From positions 1 to 20,627 of the forward strand of contig JBMLOR010000176.1 in NCBI GenBank assembly GCA_049242865.1: a stretch of 20,627 bases of DNA, written 5' to 3'. Under the pieces are notes generated by a model. The model was not told the DNA's origin. It was given only the letters and a program-made list of their open reading frames with translations, and ran no database searches. The position numbers and the translations under genes are program-made. Positions 1-8,639 of this stretch are shown in pieces (positions within the stretch are counted from its first letter, which is position 1; every line of letters begins with the position of its first letter). The stretch is from CAIVPM01 sp049242865. Its GTDB lineage: Bacteria; Bacteroidota; Bacteroidia; Chitinophagales; Chitinophagaceae.

Positions 1-1589
1 ATTATTTCGATAAAAATGTAACTAAAGTAACTTCAACTTTAGGATGGGAGCAAGAGTACTTTTTAATTGATGAGGCTATGGCAAATGCTCGCCCAGATTT
101 AGTACAATGTGGTCGTACAGTTTTTGGTGCAGCACCTGCTAAAGGTCAACAACTTGAAGACCATTACTTTGGTAGCATTCCAGAACGTACTTATGCTTTC
201 ATGAGAGATTTTGAAACAGAATGTTACAAATTAGGAATTCCATTACGTACTCGCCATAACGAGGTTGCACCAGCTCAGTTTGAGTGTGCACCAATTTTTG
301 AAGAAGTAAGTGTGGCTGTAGATCATAATGCATTGTTAATGGACATTATGGAAAGAGTAGCTCGTCGCCATCAGCTTAAAGTTTTAATGCACGAAAAACC
401 ATTTGCAGGTATTAATGGTAGTGGAAAACACAACAATTGGAGCATGGCAACAGATACTGGTGTAAACTTGCTTAGCCCAGGCAAAACTCCAAAAACTAAC
501 TTAATGTTCCTTACATTCTTTGTAAACACCATTAAAGCTGTTCACGATTATGCCGAGCAATTAAGAGCCTCTATTGCTAGTGCAGGAAATGATCATAGAT
601 TAGGTGCTAACGAAGCCCCTCCTGCAATTATTAGTGTATTTGTTGGTCAATACCTAGCTAAAGTTTTAGAAGATGTAGAAAGCCGTGTGGGTGGTAAATT
701 TGATGAACAAGACGAAGCAATTTTAAAATTAGATATTCACCGCAGTATTCCAGAATTATTGCAAGATAATACCGACAGAAATCGTACTTCTCCATTTGCA
801 TTCACTGGTAACAAATTTGAATTTAGAGCAGTAGGTAGTACTGCAAACTGTGCTAGCCCAATGACAGTTTTAAACGCTGCAATGGCCCAAACTTTAAAAG
901 AGTTTAAAAAAGAAGTTGATGTACTAATTGCCGGTGGCGAGAAAAAAGAAATTGCTGTAATGCAAATCATTCAAAAATATATTGTAGAAAGCAAAAAAGT
1001 ATTGTTTGAAGGTGATGGTTACAGTGATGCTTGGCACCAAGAAGCTGCAAAAAGAGGATTGCCTAATGTACCAACAACGCCACTTGCTTTAGATGCAATG
1101 GTTACAGAAAAAGCTAAACACTTGTACGAAAGCTGTAAAGTTTACTCTCATAGTGAGTTAGAAGCAAGACATGAAATTGAGCTTGAAAAATACCTTAAAA
1201 AAGTACAAATTGAAGCAAGAATTATGTGTGATTTATCATTAAACCACATTATTCCTGCAGCTGTAAAATATCAAAGTGATTTGGCAGCAAACATTGCTCA
1301 ATTAAAATCTATTGGTGCAGCAGAATCAACTTATGCTACCCAATTAGACATTTTAAATAAAGTAAGTGCTCACATTGCTACAGTTTATACAAAAAGCAGT
1401 GAAATGGTTGAAGCAAGAAAAGTTGCTAATGCCATTGAAGATACTCGTACAAGAGCAATTGCATATTGCAATGATGTTAAAGAAAAATTCTTTGATGAAA
1501 TTAGATATAGCGTTGACAAATTAGAAAGCCTAGTTGTAGATGATTACTGGCCTCTTCCAAAATATAGAGAAATGCTTTTCTTAAGATAA
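1..1589 (+). CDS. glnN: Glutamine synthetase type III, 5'-truncated by the window edge
   Basis: ATP-dependent ligation of ammonia to glutamate in the cytoplasm, the main entry of ammonium into amino acids. The reading frame is open from base 3 and runs in frame into the first ATG at 78, so that ATG is internal: the residues before it read GWEQEYFLID, a conserved glutamine synthetase stretch. 528 codons are visible. The type III enzyme of Bacteroides is about 730 residues, so roughly 200 N-terminal residues lie outside. Visible signatures are RTRHNEVAPAQFE (substrate region), NGSGKHNNWSM (ATP/ammonium region), RLGANEAPPAI and NRTSPFAFTGNKFEFRAVGS (glutamate/ATP binding arginines), followed by the long helical C-terminal extension typical of type III. 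A terminator follows 16 nt after the stop, so this gene ends its transcript. Family assignment is secure; the symbol follows Bacteroides usage. Confidence 0.96.
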   Translation, partial: YFDKNVTKVTSTLGWEQEYFLIDEAMANARPDLVQCGRTVFGAAPAKGQQLEDHYFGSIPERTYAFMRDFETECYKLGIPLRTRHNEVAPAQFECAPIFEEVSVAVDHNALLMDIMERVARRHQLKVLMHEKPFAGINGSGKHNNWSMATDTGVNLLSPGKTPKTNLMFLTFFVNTIKAVHDYAEQLRASIASAGNDHRLGANEAPPAIISVFVGQYLAKVLEDVESRVGGKFDEQDEAILKLDIHRSIPELLQDNTDRNRTSPFAFTGNKFEFRAVGSTANCASPMTVLNAAMAQTLKEFKKEVDVLIAGGEKKEIAVMQIIQKYIVESKKVLFEGDGYSDAWHQEAAKRGLPNVPTTPLALDAMVTEKAKHLYESCKVYSHSELEARHEIELEKYLKKVQIEARIMCDLSLNHIIPAAVKYQSDLAANIAQLKSIGAAESTYATQLDILNKVSAHIATVYTKSSEMVEARKVANAIEDTRTRAIAYCNDVKEKFFDEIRYSVDKLESLVVDDYWPLPKYREMLFLR

Positions 1590-1605
1590 AAGAGAACAAA
1601 AACGT

Positions 1606-1637
1606 AAAAAACCTCACCATCAAAGGTGGGGTTTTTT
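1606..1637 (+). terminator. Intrinsic terminator of glnN
   Basis: A 13-nt arm (1606-1618, A-run then CCTCACC) pairs with 1625-1637 (GGTGGGG then T-run) with one G-T wobble and a 6-nt loop. The right arm ends in six T. It sits 16 nt after the glnN stop codon. Confidence 0.9.
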
Positions 1638-1717
1638 ATTACCAATTTTTTTTGAATAATAATTGAATATAACAAGTAACAACAGTTGTTTGAAAATATT
1701 AATGCAGCATTTTACTG

Positions 1718-1725
1718 CATCTTTG
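1718..1725 (+). promoter_or_regulatory. Candidate -7 element of the CrtA-like gene
   Basis: CATCTTTG matches the Bacteroidota -7 consensus TAnnTTTG except at the first base, and ends only 4 nt before the ATG at 1730. A TTTG at 1689-1692 is a possible -33 element, but the 25-nt spacing is longer than usual. If used, the transcript would start at or next to the start codon. Confidence 0.4.
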
Positions 1726-1729
1726 CAAC

Positions 1730-2395
1730 ATGCACACAGTTGTTTATATGGTTAGGTTTCCAAAGTTTTGTGGTTTTGCAGGCATACTATCAATGGCGTT
1801 ATTTAGAATTGTGCTTTGGCAAAACAAAAACTTTCATTTTTACAAACTCATGGGTAGCGGCAAAAATGGAACTTTTGATATTCATCCAGATTGGCTGCAA
1901 TGGTGCGTTTTAGTTGTAGTAAAAGATGATAAACACATCAATTATCTTCCAACTTTTATTAATAAATATTGGCAATTTTTTAAAGTAAAAAAACTACAAA
2001 TTGTTTTAGAACCATACATGGGCCATGGAACTTGGGACGGCAAAAAATGCTTTGGAAACGAGTATAATGCAATTAAAAAAAATAACCCAATTGCTGTATT
2101 AACAAGAGCAAGCATACGACCAAGTAAATTAAAACAATTTTGGAAGCATGTACCTTTAGTTGCAAAAACCATGAGTGGTGCTAGTGGCCTTATTCAATCG
2201 TTCGGAGTTGGTGAAGTGCCTTTTATAAAGCAGGCTACTCTTAGTATTTGGGAAGACGAAGTTTCTATAAAAAATTTTGCTTATGCTATGCAAGAGCATA
2301 AATTAGTAGTACAAAAAACTAGAAGTGAAGATTGGTATAGTGAAGATATGTTTACGAGGTTTAATGTGTTGGATATTAAAGGTAGTTTACACTAA
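1730..2395 (+). CDS. Spheroidene monooxygenase (CrtA)-like protein
   Basis: 221-residue soluble protein related to CrtA, the haem-containing oxygenase that introduces the keto group into acyclic carotenoids of purple bacteria; here the true substrate is unknown. Family features I recognise are the N-terminal VRFPKF...SMALFR, then FYKLMGSGKNGTFDIHPDWLQW (about 38-58), PIAVLTRASIRPSKLKQFWKHVP (120-142), GVGEVPFIKQATLSIWEDE (159-177) and the C-terminal EDWYSEDMFTRFNVL. Length is near that of the soluble family core. The ATG at 1730 is chosen because conserved sequence begins within ten residues and the promoter-like element ends 4 nt upstream. No other carotenoid gene is in view, so function in carotenoid oxidation is inference. 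It converges with the next gene, 41 nt apart. Confidence 0.8.
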   Translation: MHTVVYMVRFPKFCGFAGILSMALFRIVLWQNKNFHFYKLMGSGKNGTFDIHPDWLQWCVLVVVKDDKHINYLPTFINKYWQFFKVKKLQIVLEPYMGHGTWDGKKCFGNEYNAIKKNNPIAVLTRASIRPSKLKQFWKHVPLVAKTMSGASGLIQSFGVGEVPFIKQATLSIWEDEVSIKNFAYAMQEHKLVVQKTRSEDWYSEDMFTRFNVLDIKGSLH

Positions 2396-2436
2396 ATAAA
2401 ATTATTTGAAATACCATAGTTTTAACAACAAGGAAA

Positions 2437-3345
2437 TTACTTTTTGAGCATTTTTAAAAACCAAGGTAAATTATTAATATGCCAATGATAATATGGTTGG
2501 TTTGTTGGATTAAACATTTTGTAGAATTCTTTTACTCCTGGCAAATCGCTCCCCTCAAAATCAAAAATTAATTGAGAGTTTTCAAACTCATTTAATACTT
2601 CATTAAAAAGCAAAAAATTACTGGCAAGTTTTCTTCCTTTACTAGTTGTAGTATTGGCAATGTTATAAATTCGAAAGTCATCTTTTAAATATAAACCAAC
2701 ACTTAAAATTTCATTTTCGGCATTTACAATTTTACGTACAAAACATTGATGCTGATGTTGCAGTTTTTGAGCCAATGCTTTTAACCTTATTTTATAATCG
2801 TTTACGTGTTGTTCAAACCTAGAAGCGTAGTTTTGATAATAAAGTTCAATAGCTTGATTAGTATCTAAGCTTGTGAGATATTGCAAGTGATTATTTTTTG
2901 CTCTTTTTAATAAACGTCGAAAATCGGTATGAAAAGTTTGCAATAAGTTTTCGTGTGGTTTGTTTAGCTTAAGTTCAAAATTTGTTTTAACACTAGTTTG
3001 CAATTTCAAAAAAGTATTAGTATTTGCATTCACCATAAAATCGCCATAGCTAACGAATGAAAACAACTTTTGTTGTATTAGTGCAAAAATTGCAGGTGTT
3101 GTTTTGCCAACAAGACCTAATTGCTGCAAAAATGGAGGCATATACAGATACGTAATTCCAAACTTTTTTTTATAACAAAATGGCAACAAAACTTCATAGT
3201 CATTTACTACAACTGCGGCCCAATTACTTGCCATTGAATGTAAATAAATACTAGTTGCGTAAATAGGTGATTGATGTTTTAACACACAGGCATCCCACAA
3301 TGTATTGTTAATTTGTTTTGATTGTATAATTTGTACACTTTCCAT
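2437..3345 (-). CDS. GNAT/FemAB-like acyl- or aminoacyl-transferase
   Basis: 302-residue cytoplasmic protein without signal peptide or membrane segment. It resembles the FemAB/BioF2-like branch of the GNAT superfamily seen in many Bacteroidota: an N-terminal half-domain (WDACV...SPIYATSIYLHSMASNW, then YLYMPPFLQQLG), a basic central stretch (FHTDFRRLLKRAKNN) and the C-terminal conserved FDFEGSDLPGVKEFYKMF followed by NNLPWF. Its acceptor and donor cannot be told from sequence; FemAB relatives transfer amino acids to peptidoglycan or acylate small molecules. A TTG four codons upstream (3357) keeps the frame open, but the ATG at 3345 fits the usual 'ME..' start and lies 18 nt after the stop of the upstream peptidase gene, so the two are probably co-transcribed. 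A cell-envelope role would fit that neighbour but is inference. Confidence 0.65.
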   Translation of the reverse strand: MESVQIIQSKQINNTLWDACVLKHQSPIYATSIYLHSMASNWAAVVVNDYEVLLPFCYKKKFGITYLYMPPFLQQLGLVGKTTPAIFALIQQKLFSFVSYGDFMVNANTNTFLKLQTSVKTNFELKLNKPHENLLQTFHTDFRRLLKRAKNNHLQYLTSLDTNQAIELYYQNYASRFEQHVNDYKIRLKALAQKLQHQHQCFVRKIVNAENEILSVGLYLKDDFRIYNIANTTTSKGRKLASNFLLFNEVLNEFENSQLIFDFEGSDLPGVKEFYKMFNPTNQPYYHWHINNLPWFLKMLKK

Positions 3346-3363
3346 TAAATGTTGCAATAAAAA

Positions 3364-6273
3364 TTAAAATGGAATTGCAGGTACTAGTTTATTAAGCCTT
3401 AACTTATTCATATTTATAGTAAAGCTTATTGTTTTACTAAATGCATTATCCCCTAAAATGCTTTGGTTATAATCTGTAAATACTTTGCTCATTAAAATCG
3501 GGAAATAAATATTAATCGTTTCTTTAAAAATAGGTAATTGCAAGCCTGCATTATATAAAAATCTTCCAGTAGCAGGGTTATCTTTCCAAGCTTCAGCATA
3601 AGTACCAATATCGAGATAAAACTTAAGCTTTATTGGCAACGGCAATTTAGATAATGGATTTATACTTTCGGGCAAATCGCCACTTAAATTTAATGCCATT
3701 AACCAATCATCTGTTTTACCAACTTTACTGCCAAGCAAATCTGTTCTTACTTTAAAAAACCCATCACGTTCCATTATTTGTTGTGATTGCCATCCTTCGA
3801 ATTCGCTTCTACCAATAAAATAATCACTATATGTATAATCTTCATATCCTTTTGGTCCAGTGAGATTAAGATGATATCTATCCGTTTCAAACTGTTTTAC
3901 AAAAGTTTTTGTACCCAAATAAAAAAACTTTCCTGCAAAAAATCTAGCCTCAATACCACCTTTATTATTAGCATAATTAAAGTATTGCTTAGCTGTAAAT
4001 GCAGCCCTTACAAAATCTGTACTTTGATCAATGGTAAGATTCATGTGATAAGGGTACAACACTCTATCGTCCCATTTAGATAGATACAATCTATTTACAT
4101 AAGAGGTGGTTGATGGTGTAGTAATATTATCAATTGATCCAGTTGGGGTTGTAATAGTTGTAAAATTTAAATTTTGCTCGTTTAAATAAAACATTTTTAA
4201 ACCAATTTGGGTTCTTGCTTTGCTTTTAATATCATCATCATAAAAAGTAATTTTAATTCCTGGAGTAAATCTTGAAACACTCATCTGATACTGCTTTCCT
4301 TCGTCGCTTGTAAAATTATCGTAGGTATAATGTTGTACCCCAAGATGTGCTTGCAACCAATACTTTTTGGTGTATTTATTTAATGACCCACGGGCAAAAA
4401 GGTTAAATTTATTACTACCTAATCCAAATGAAGGATTTACAAAAAACTGCAACTTAGGCAATGGTAATTGATAATTATGAAAAGCAGCACCAACTCTTAC
4501 ACCATCGTACAAGTTGTAACTTGCAGTTGGCAAAAAGCTTAAATATTGGTATTTGTTGGTTTCGTTTAAATTTAAAATAAATGCTGGCTTTATAGCTTTT
4601 TTTACCGGTGCAGGAGGGTTTGAATTTTTAAGTTGTGCAAATAATATATCAATATTTTTTCCTGTAAATTTTTCAATACTATTCTTAAAATCTAAAGGCG
4701 TTGGGTGCTTAAACTTCCATTCTTCAAAGTAAGCTTTCATGGCTGTTGCAAATTGCTCTTTACCTAAAAAAGCCTCAAGTTGCTCCATCCATTTACTAGC
4801 TTTTTCATACACCATTAAACCATACAACTCAGTTGTAAATGCTTCACTTGATGTATCTATAGGCAAAGCTTTTTGTACATGCTGTAAACTGTTTATAATT
4901 AACGATGTTATATCATCTGGCACTATACTTTTAGATTCTTTTTTAGCTACTTTATTTGTTTCTACAGGCTTTGAACTAGGTTTTGATAATTGTTGCACAA
5001 ACTTATTGGTGTAAAAAGTATTCATACCTTCATCCATCCAAGGATGGGTTCTTTCGTTGCTTCCTAAAACTCCATAAAACCAATTATGACCAAGCTCGTG
5101 AACTATAACTTCATTTAAATCTGTTTTATCGTTTGCTGCATTTACATAAGTAATTGTTGGATACTCCATACCATCAAACTTGTTTTGAACGCCACAAACT
5201 ATTGTAGCTGTTTGGTATGGATAAACACCAACTTGTTCACTATAAAATTTAAGTGTTTTTTTAGCAATTGCTGTACTTCCTTTTGCATTCATCCTACTCG
5301 ATGGATAAAAGCAAAACAAATTAACCACACCATTATCAAGCAATAAAGTATCGTACTCAACCAAAAAGTTTTTACTGGCAAACCATGCAAAATCGTGAAC
5401 ATTATGTTGTAAATAATGATGCTCTACTAAAGCTTCTTTTTTTGTAGCTTTTGGAGTTTGTTTTACTATTGTTTTTTTTGTTGTTGATGAAGTTTTTTTT
5501 GCAGCAATTAATGGCTTAACAATTTTTCTGGGTTTGTCTTCTATAATATAATTTTTCTGTTGTTCTGGCTTTTTCTTTCCTAAAATTTTTAATGCATTTA
5601 ACTGTTCTTCATTTTGCAAAACCCCTGTTGATGCAACAATATAATCTTTGGGCGTATTTATTGTAACGTCGAAATTGCCAAACTCACTATAAAATTCTCC
5701 TTGATCTAAATATGGCATTACATGCCAACCTTTTGCATCGTAAACAGCAGGCTTAGGATACCATTGAGTAGCTTGATACTCTTGATTTACATGCCCACCA
5801 CGTGAAAAATTTTTGGGCAATTGCACATGAAATGGGGTTTGAATTATAATCTTTGATTTAGGCAATAAAGGCTCGTTTAAAACTAGTTTTATTACATCTT
5901 GAAACTGTGGGTGATATTCAAAAGCTATGGCTTTACTGTTTGCTTTAAAGCTTAATTGATTAATATATCCTTTCTCTTCAGGCTTACTAAAATAAAAATC
6001 GGTATTGCCGTTTGCTAATTGCTGATTGCTAAAAGCGGTTCTATCGTTTTTGTATGCATTGGGCCAAATATGAAACCATAAATATTGTAAAGTATCTGGA
6101 GAATTGTTGATATACTCTACTTTTTCAAACCCATTTAAAGTGTGCAAATCATCATTTAAAGTTACACTAATGGTGTAGTTTACTTGTTGCTGCCAATATG
6201 GCTTTACTTGTGCTACTATAGCATTAACTGAAAAAAAAATATAGCTTGATATAATAAAAATTACCCTTTTCAT
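3364..6273 (-). CDS. Exported M1-family metallopeptidase with C-terminal beta-barrel-like domain
   Basis: 969-residue zinc aminopeptidase-like protein. Residues 1-22 form a signal peptide. The M1 N-terminal beta domain occupies about 25-225. The gluzincin core has GMEYP at 368-372 (counterpart of the GxMEN exopeptidase motif, with Asn replaced), zinc ligands H392 and H396 in HELGH, catalytic E393 and third ligand E415 eighteen residues on in WMDEG. Two Lys/Thr/Ala/Ser-rich low-complexity inserts (about 229-283 and 430-452) interrupt the fold. From about 565 to the end the sequence alternates polar and aromatic residues in short strands, with no M1 homology I recognise, and ends in Phe, as outer-membrane barrels often do. 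I infer an outer-membrane anchored peptidase. It is first in a two-gene unit with the GNAT-like gene and divergent from the caspase-like gene. Confidence 0.85.
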   Translation of the reverse strand: MKRVIFIISSYIFFSVNAIVAQVKPYWQQQVNYTISVTLNDDLHTLNGFEKVEYINNSPDTLQYLWFHIWPNAYKNDRTAFSNQQLANGNTDFYFSKPEEKGYINQLSFKANSKAIAFEYHPQFQDVIKLVLNEPLLPKSKIIIQTPFHVQLPKNFSRGGHVNQEYQATQWYPKPAVYDAKGWHVMPYLDQGEFYSEFGNFDVTINTPKDYIVASTGVLQNEEQLNALKILGKKKPEQQKNYIIEDKPRKIVKPLIAAKKTSSTTKKTIVKQTPKATKKEALVEHHYLQHNVHDFAWFASKNFLVEYDTLLLDNGVVNLFCFYPSSRMNAKGSTAIAKKTLKFYSEQVGVYPYQTATIVCGVQNKFDGMEYPTITYVNAANDKTDLNEVIVHELGHNWFYGVLGSNERTHPWMDEGMNTFYTNKFVQQLSKPSSKPVETNKVAKKESKSIVPDDITSLIINSLQHVQKALPIDTSSEAFTTELYGLMVYEKASKWMEQLEAFLGKEQFATAMKAYFEEWKFKHPTPLDFKNSIEKFTGKNIDILFAQLKNSNPPAPVKKAIKPAFILNLNETNKYQYLSFLPTASYNLYDGVRVGAAFHNYQLPLPKLQFFVNPSFGLGSNKFNLFARGSLNKYTKKYWLQAHLGVQHYTYDNFTSDEGKQYQMSVSRFTPGIKITFYDDDIKSKARTQIGLKMFYLNEQNLNFTTITTPTGSIDNITTPSTTSYVNRLYLSKWDDRVLYPYHMNLTIDQSTDFVRAAFTAKQYFNYANNKGGIEARFFAGKFFYLGTKTFVKQFETDRYHLNLTGPKGYEDYTYSDYFIGRSEFEGWQSQQIMERDGFFKVRTDLLGSKVGKTDDWLMALNLSGDLPESINPLSKLPLPIKLKFYLDIGTYAEAWKDNPATGRFLYNAGLQLPIFKETINIYFPILMSKVFTDYNQSILGDNAFSKTISFTINMNKLRLNKLVPAIPF

Positions 6274-6282
6274 ATTTGGGGT

Positions 6283-6290
6283 TGAAGATA
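6283..6290 (-). promoter_or_regulatory. Candidate -7 element of the M1 peptidase gene
   Basis: On the minus strand TATCTTCA lies 9 nt before the ATG at 6273. It is a TAnnTTTG variant shared with corA (16526-16533) and, as TATCTTCG, with lysS (13423-13430). No clear -33 TTTG accompanies it. Confidence 0.4.
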
Positions 6291-6346
6291 AGGATTTGTG
6301 TATTAATTAAAATTATAACATTCCTTTATAATTGGTTTGCATGGCT

Positions 6347-6379
6347 TTTGTATCTAAACACAATATAGTTGTAAATTTG
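6347..6379 (+). promoter_or_regulatory. Bacteroidota-type promoter of the caspase-like gene
   Basis: TTTG at 6347-6350 and TAAATTTG at 6372-6379 match both halves of the Bacteroidota sigma-ABfr consensus with a 21-nt spacer. The -7 element ends 8 nt before the ATG at 6388. This is the best promoter match in the window and supports that ATG over the TTG at 6382. Confidence 0.65.
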
Positions 6380-6387
6380 CGTTGATT

Positions 6388-8577
6388 ATGAATAAAATTT
6401 TTACTTGTATTTTATTTGTTTTGTGGAGTTGCATGCTTGTTGCACAATCGTATTTTGATAGTGTGCCAAAAATTCCTCAAATGAGGCAATTGTTTCACGA
6501 TGATATCATTAAAACTCAACAAAAAATTATTGGCTCAAATTGCACTGTTGATAGTATTTATAAAGCAAGTGACAATGAGGAAGTTAACATTCAAATCACC
6601 AAAATATTAAAAAAATCTGTTTATACACTTAGATATAAAATCGAAGCTCACGAACTTATAAATGAAGGAGCAAAATTTTCATGGCTTAGGGCTGTAAATG
6701 ATTTTTTAAATAGTTACCTAATTCAGGTAAAATTTAAAAGCATTCCCACCACTGAGTTGGGCAACATTATTGTAACTTTTGATAGTTGCATGGAAGCCCA
6801 ACTAAGCAACAAAAGCATAGCTGCATTTATAGAAAATCAAAGTTTAGAAGTTGGAAATTTTATAACAAACTTAGCCGTATTTAAAAATAACATTGGGCTT
6901 GATGATGCAAAAAATATTTTATTATATAAATATTGTATAAAAAATCCTAAACAGGTTTTAAATGTATTAAACAAATATCCTAACCTACCACAAGCTAAAG
7001 AATTAATCGTTGAATTTGCAAAAAACAACCCTCAAGATTTATACAATTACGCCGCTGCTCAAAACAATTTAGGCAACTTGATAAGAAGCATAGACGACCC
7101 TATGGTAAAAACTGTTAGTGCCATGGCAACTTCTAACCAAGGTAGATTTTTGTTTCCTTTTTTAGATGATGTTCTTAGCGGAAAATCAACTTTAAATGAA
7201 TTACTTAAACTAGTAGATAATGAAGAAGCTTTTTACAAACATCTTGTAAAAACCGAATTAAACTACGAGGTATTAAAGCAACAAGGCAATAAGCCTTTGG
7301 CTATGGATGTTTTAGGCGATAAACTTAAAGCCAAAGCTGTTGAAATTTACATTAACGAAATAAATGCTTTGCACGATGAAAATAATTTACAAATTAGGTT
7401 TGCTAAAATTAAAAACTTAAGCATTGAAGAACTATATTTTTTAGCTGTACTTGGCGAAGAAGAAATATATACCAGCAGTTTTATTAGTGGCGTTTATTCA
7501 AAAATGATAGAACAATTTAATGCCCAAAAAATTAAAACTGATAGCCTTTTTAGATTAGTGCACTATGATAGATATAGAAAATTTATTAAAATGTGCAGTG
7601 GCTTTAACACTTTGGATGATTTTTTAAAAAGAATGGATAAGCCAGTTGCCGAAAATTTAATGAGAAGCTTTGTAAATGGCTTAGAAAACACTGGCAGTAT
7701 TGAAGATGCTGTTGATGTTGCAGATAGCTATGCTAGTATAAAAGACTCTAGCATTAAAAAAATCATCAACACACAAGTTGCATTTAACTTACAACAACAG
7801 CAACAAGTAAAAAACAAAAAAGGTATTGTAATGTATAGCTTGCTACAACAATTATTTACTATGTACGATAGTGCAGGTAAAATTGATGTGGCAAAAACTT
7901 TAAATATTACCAATATTTATCAATTAAGCGTTGCAGATGTAAAAGATAATGAAGGTAAAATTTATGCCCAACAATTTTTTTATGGCGATAAAGATGGTGA
8001 AGGTGCATTCAATAATTTTATAAATACTTTCAGGGCACTTGGTTGGCGTGTTACTAGTAAAGAGTTTTGGGTAGAAGTTAATAGCAACAGTGGCAACCCC
8101 ATAACAATTTTTGCTAACAGAGCCCTAGATGAAACTAAAGGACTCGATGATCTTGCACAACAAAATCTTAATCACTATTTAGATTCTTTAAATATTTTGC
8201 CTTCAATAATAATTCACAGAGGGCATAGTTATTATGTTAAAAGCAGCATCAAACAAATAACAGCAGCTGCAAAATTAATTTTATTGGGTAGCTGTGGTGG
8301 TTATCATAGCCTAAGCCAAGTATTAAATATTTGTCCAAAAGCACACATTATAGCAAGCAAACAAGTAGGAACAGGTGTAGTAAATATGGCACTTATTGAG
8401 CATATCTTTGAAAATTTAAAACAAAACAAAGATTTAATTTGGCAACAAATCTGGAAAACAATGGAGCAAAAGTTTGCCAAACAACCTGAAGCAAAAGAAA
8501 GGTTTGATGACTACATTCCGCCTCACAAAAACTTAGGAGCCATTTTTATTATGGCTTATTACAAAGCTCTTGAATAA
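6388..8577 (+). CDS. Exported protein with C-terminal caspase-like (clan CD) signature
   Basis: 729 residues. Residues 1-20 form a signal peptide (MNKIF...MLVAQ), so the protein leaves the cytoplasm. Residues 25-560 are mostly predicted helical with no domain I can name; a short Gln run lies near 470. The C-terminal 120 residues hold a hydrophobic strand ending in HRGHSYY (H610, H613), then a second strand KLILLGSCGG with C636, then a third strand with IIASKQVGTG and VN. A strand-end His-Gly followed by a strand-end Cys is the pattern of clan CD cysteine peptidases (caspases, gingipains, separase, CHAT), and the spacing of about 23 is closest to separase. Peptidase activity is inference. An in-frame TTG two codons upstream is rejected because the promoter ends at 6379 and MNKIF is a normal signal-peptide start. 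Confidence 0.7.
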   Translation: MNKIFTCILFVLWSCMLVAQSYFDSVPKIPQMRQLFHDDIIKTQQKIIGSNCTVDSIYKASDNEEVNIQITKILKKSVYTLRYKIEAHELINEGAKFSWLRAVNDFLNSYLIQVKFKSIPTTELGNIIVTFDSCMEAQLSNKSIAAFIENQSLEVGNFITNLAVFKNNIGLDDAKNILLYKYCIKNPKQVLNVLNKYPNLPQAKELIVEFAKNNPQDLYNYAAAQNNLGNLIRSIDDPMVKTVSAMATSNQGRFLFPFLDDVLSGKSTLNELLKLVDNEEAFYKHLVKTELNYEVLKQQGNKPLAMDVLGDKLKAKAVEIYINEINALHDENNLQIRFAKIKNLSIEELYFLAVLGEEEIYTSSFISGVYSKMIEQFNAQKIKTDSLFRLVHYDRYRKFIKMCSGFNTLDDFLKRMDKPVAENLMRSFVNGLENTGSIEDAVDVADSYASIKDSSIKKIINTQVAFNLQQQQQVKNKKGIVMYSLLQQLFTMYDSAGKIDVAKTLNITNIYQLSVADVKDNEGKIYAQQFFYGDKDGEGAFNNFINTFRALGWRVTSKEFWVEVNSNSGNPITIFANRALDETKGLDDLAQQNLNHYLDSLNILPSIIIHRGHSYYVKSSIKQITAAAKLILLGSCGGYHSLSQVLNICPKAHIIASKQVGTGVVNMALIEHIFENLKQNKDLIWQQIWKTMEQKFAKQPEAKERFDDYIPPHKNLGAIFIMAYYKALE

Positions 8578-8613
8578 ATATTAATAAAATTATTTAACGC
8601 ATTAAACTATTTG

Positions 8614-8620
8614 TACTTTG
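8614..8620 (+). promoter_or_regulatory. Candidate -7 element of the SET/ATP-grasp operon
   Basis: TACTTTG, a TAnnTTTG variant one base short, lies 19 nt before the ATG at 8640 in the only spacer (62 nt) between this operon and the preceding gene. A weak TTTA at 8593-8596 could be the -33 element. It suggests the three-gene unit can be transcribed on its own. Confidence 0.35.
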
Positions 8621-8639
8621 TACTATCAATTGTGGTATT

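Noticed and set aside
1686..1913. 75-residue frame overlapping the start of the CrtA-like gene
   Set aside because: It overlaps the clear CrtA homologue in another frame and has no recognisable protein features.
3346..3357. TTG start four codons before the GNAT-like protein
   Set aside because: An ATG follows at 3345 in the same frame with better spacing to the preceding stop codon.
6382..6387. TTG start two codons before the caspase-like protein
   Set aside because: The ATG at 6388 gives a standard signal peptide, and the promoter element ends only 2 nt before the TTG.
8578..8639. Search for a precursor peptide gene that the ATP-grasp ligases could modify, as in graspetide clusters
   Set aside because: The 62-nt spacer has no frame of useful length, and no small gene lies between or directly after the three genes.
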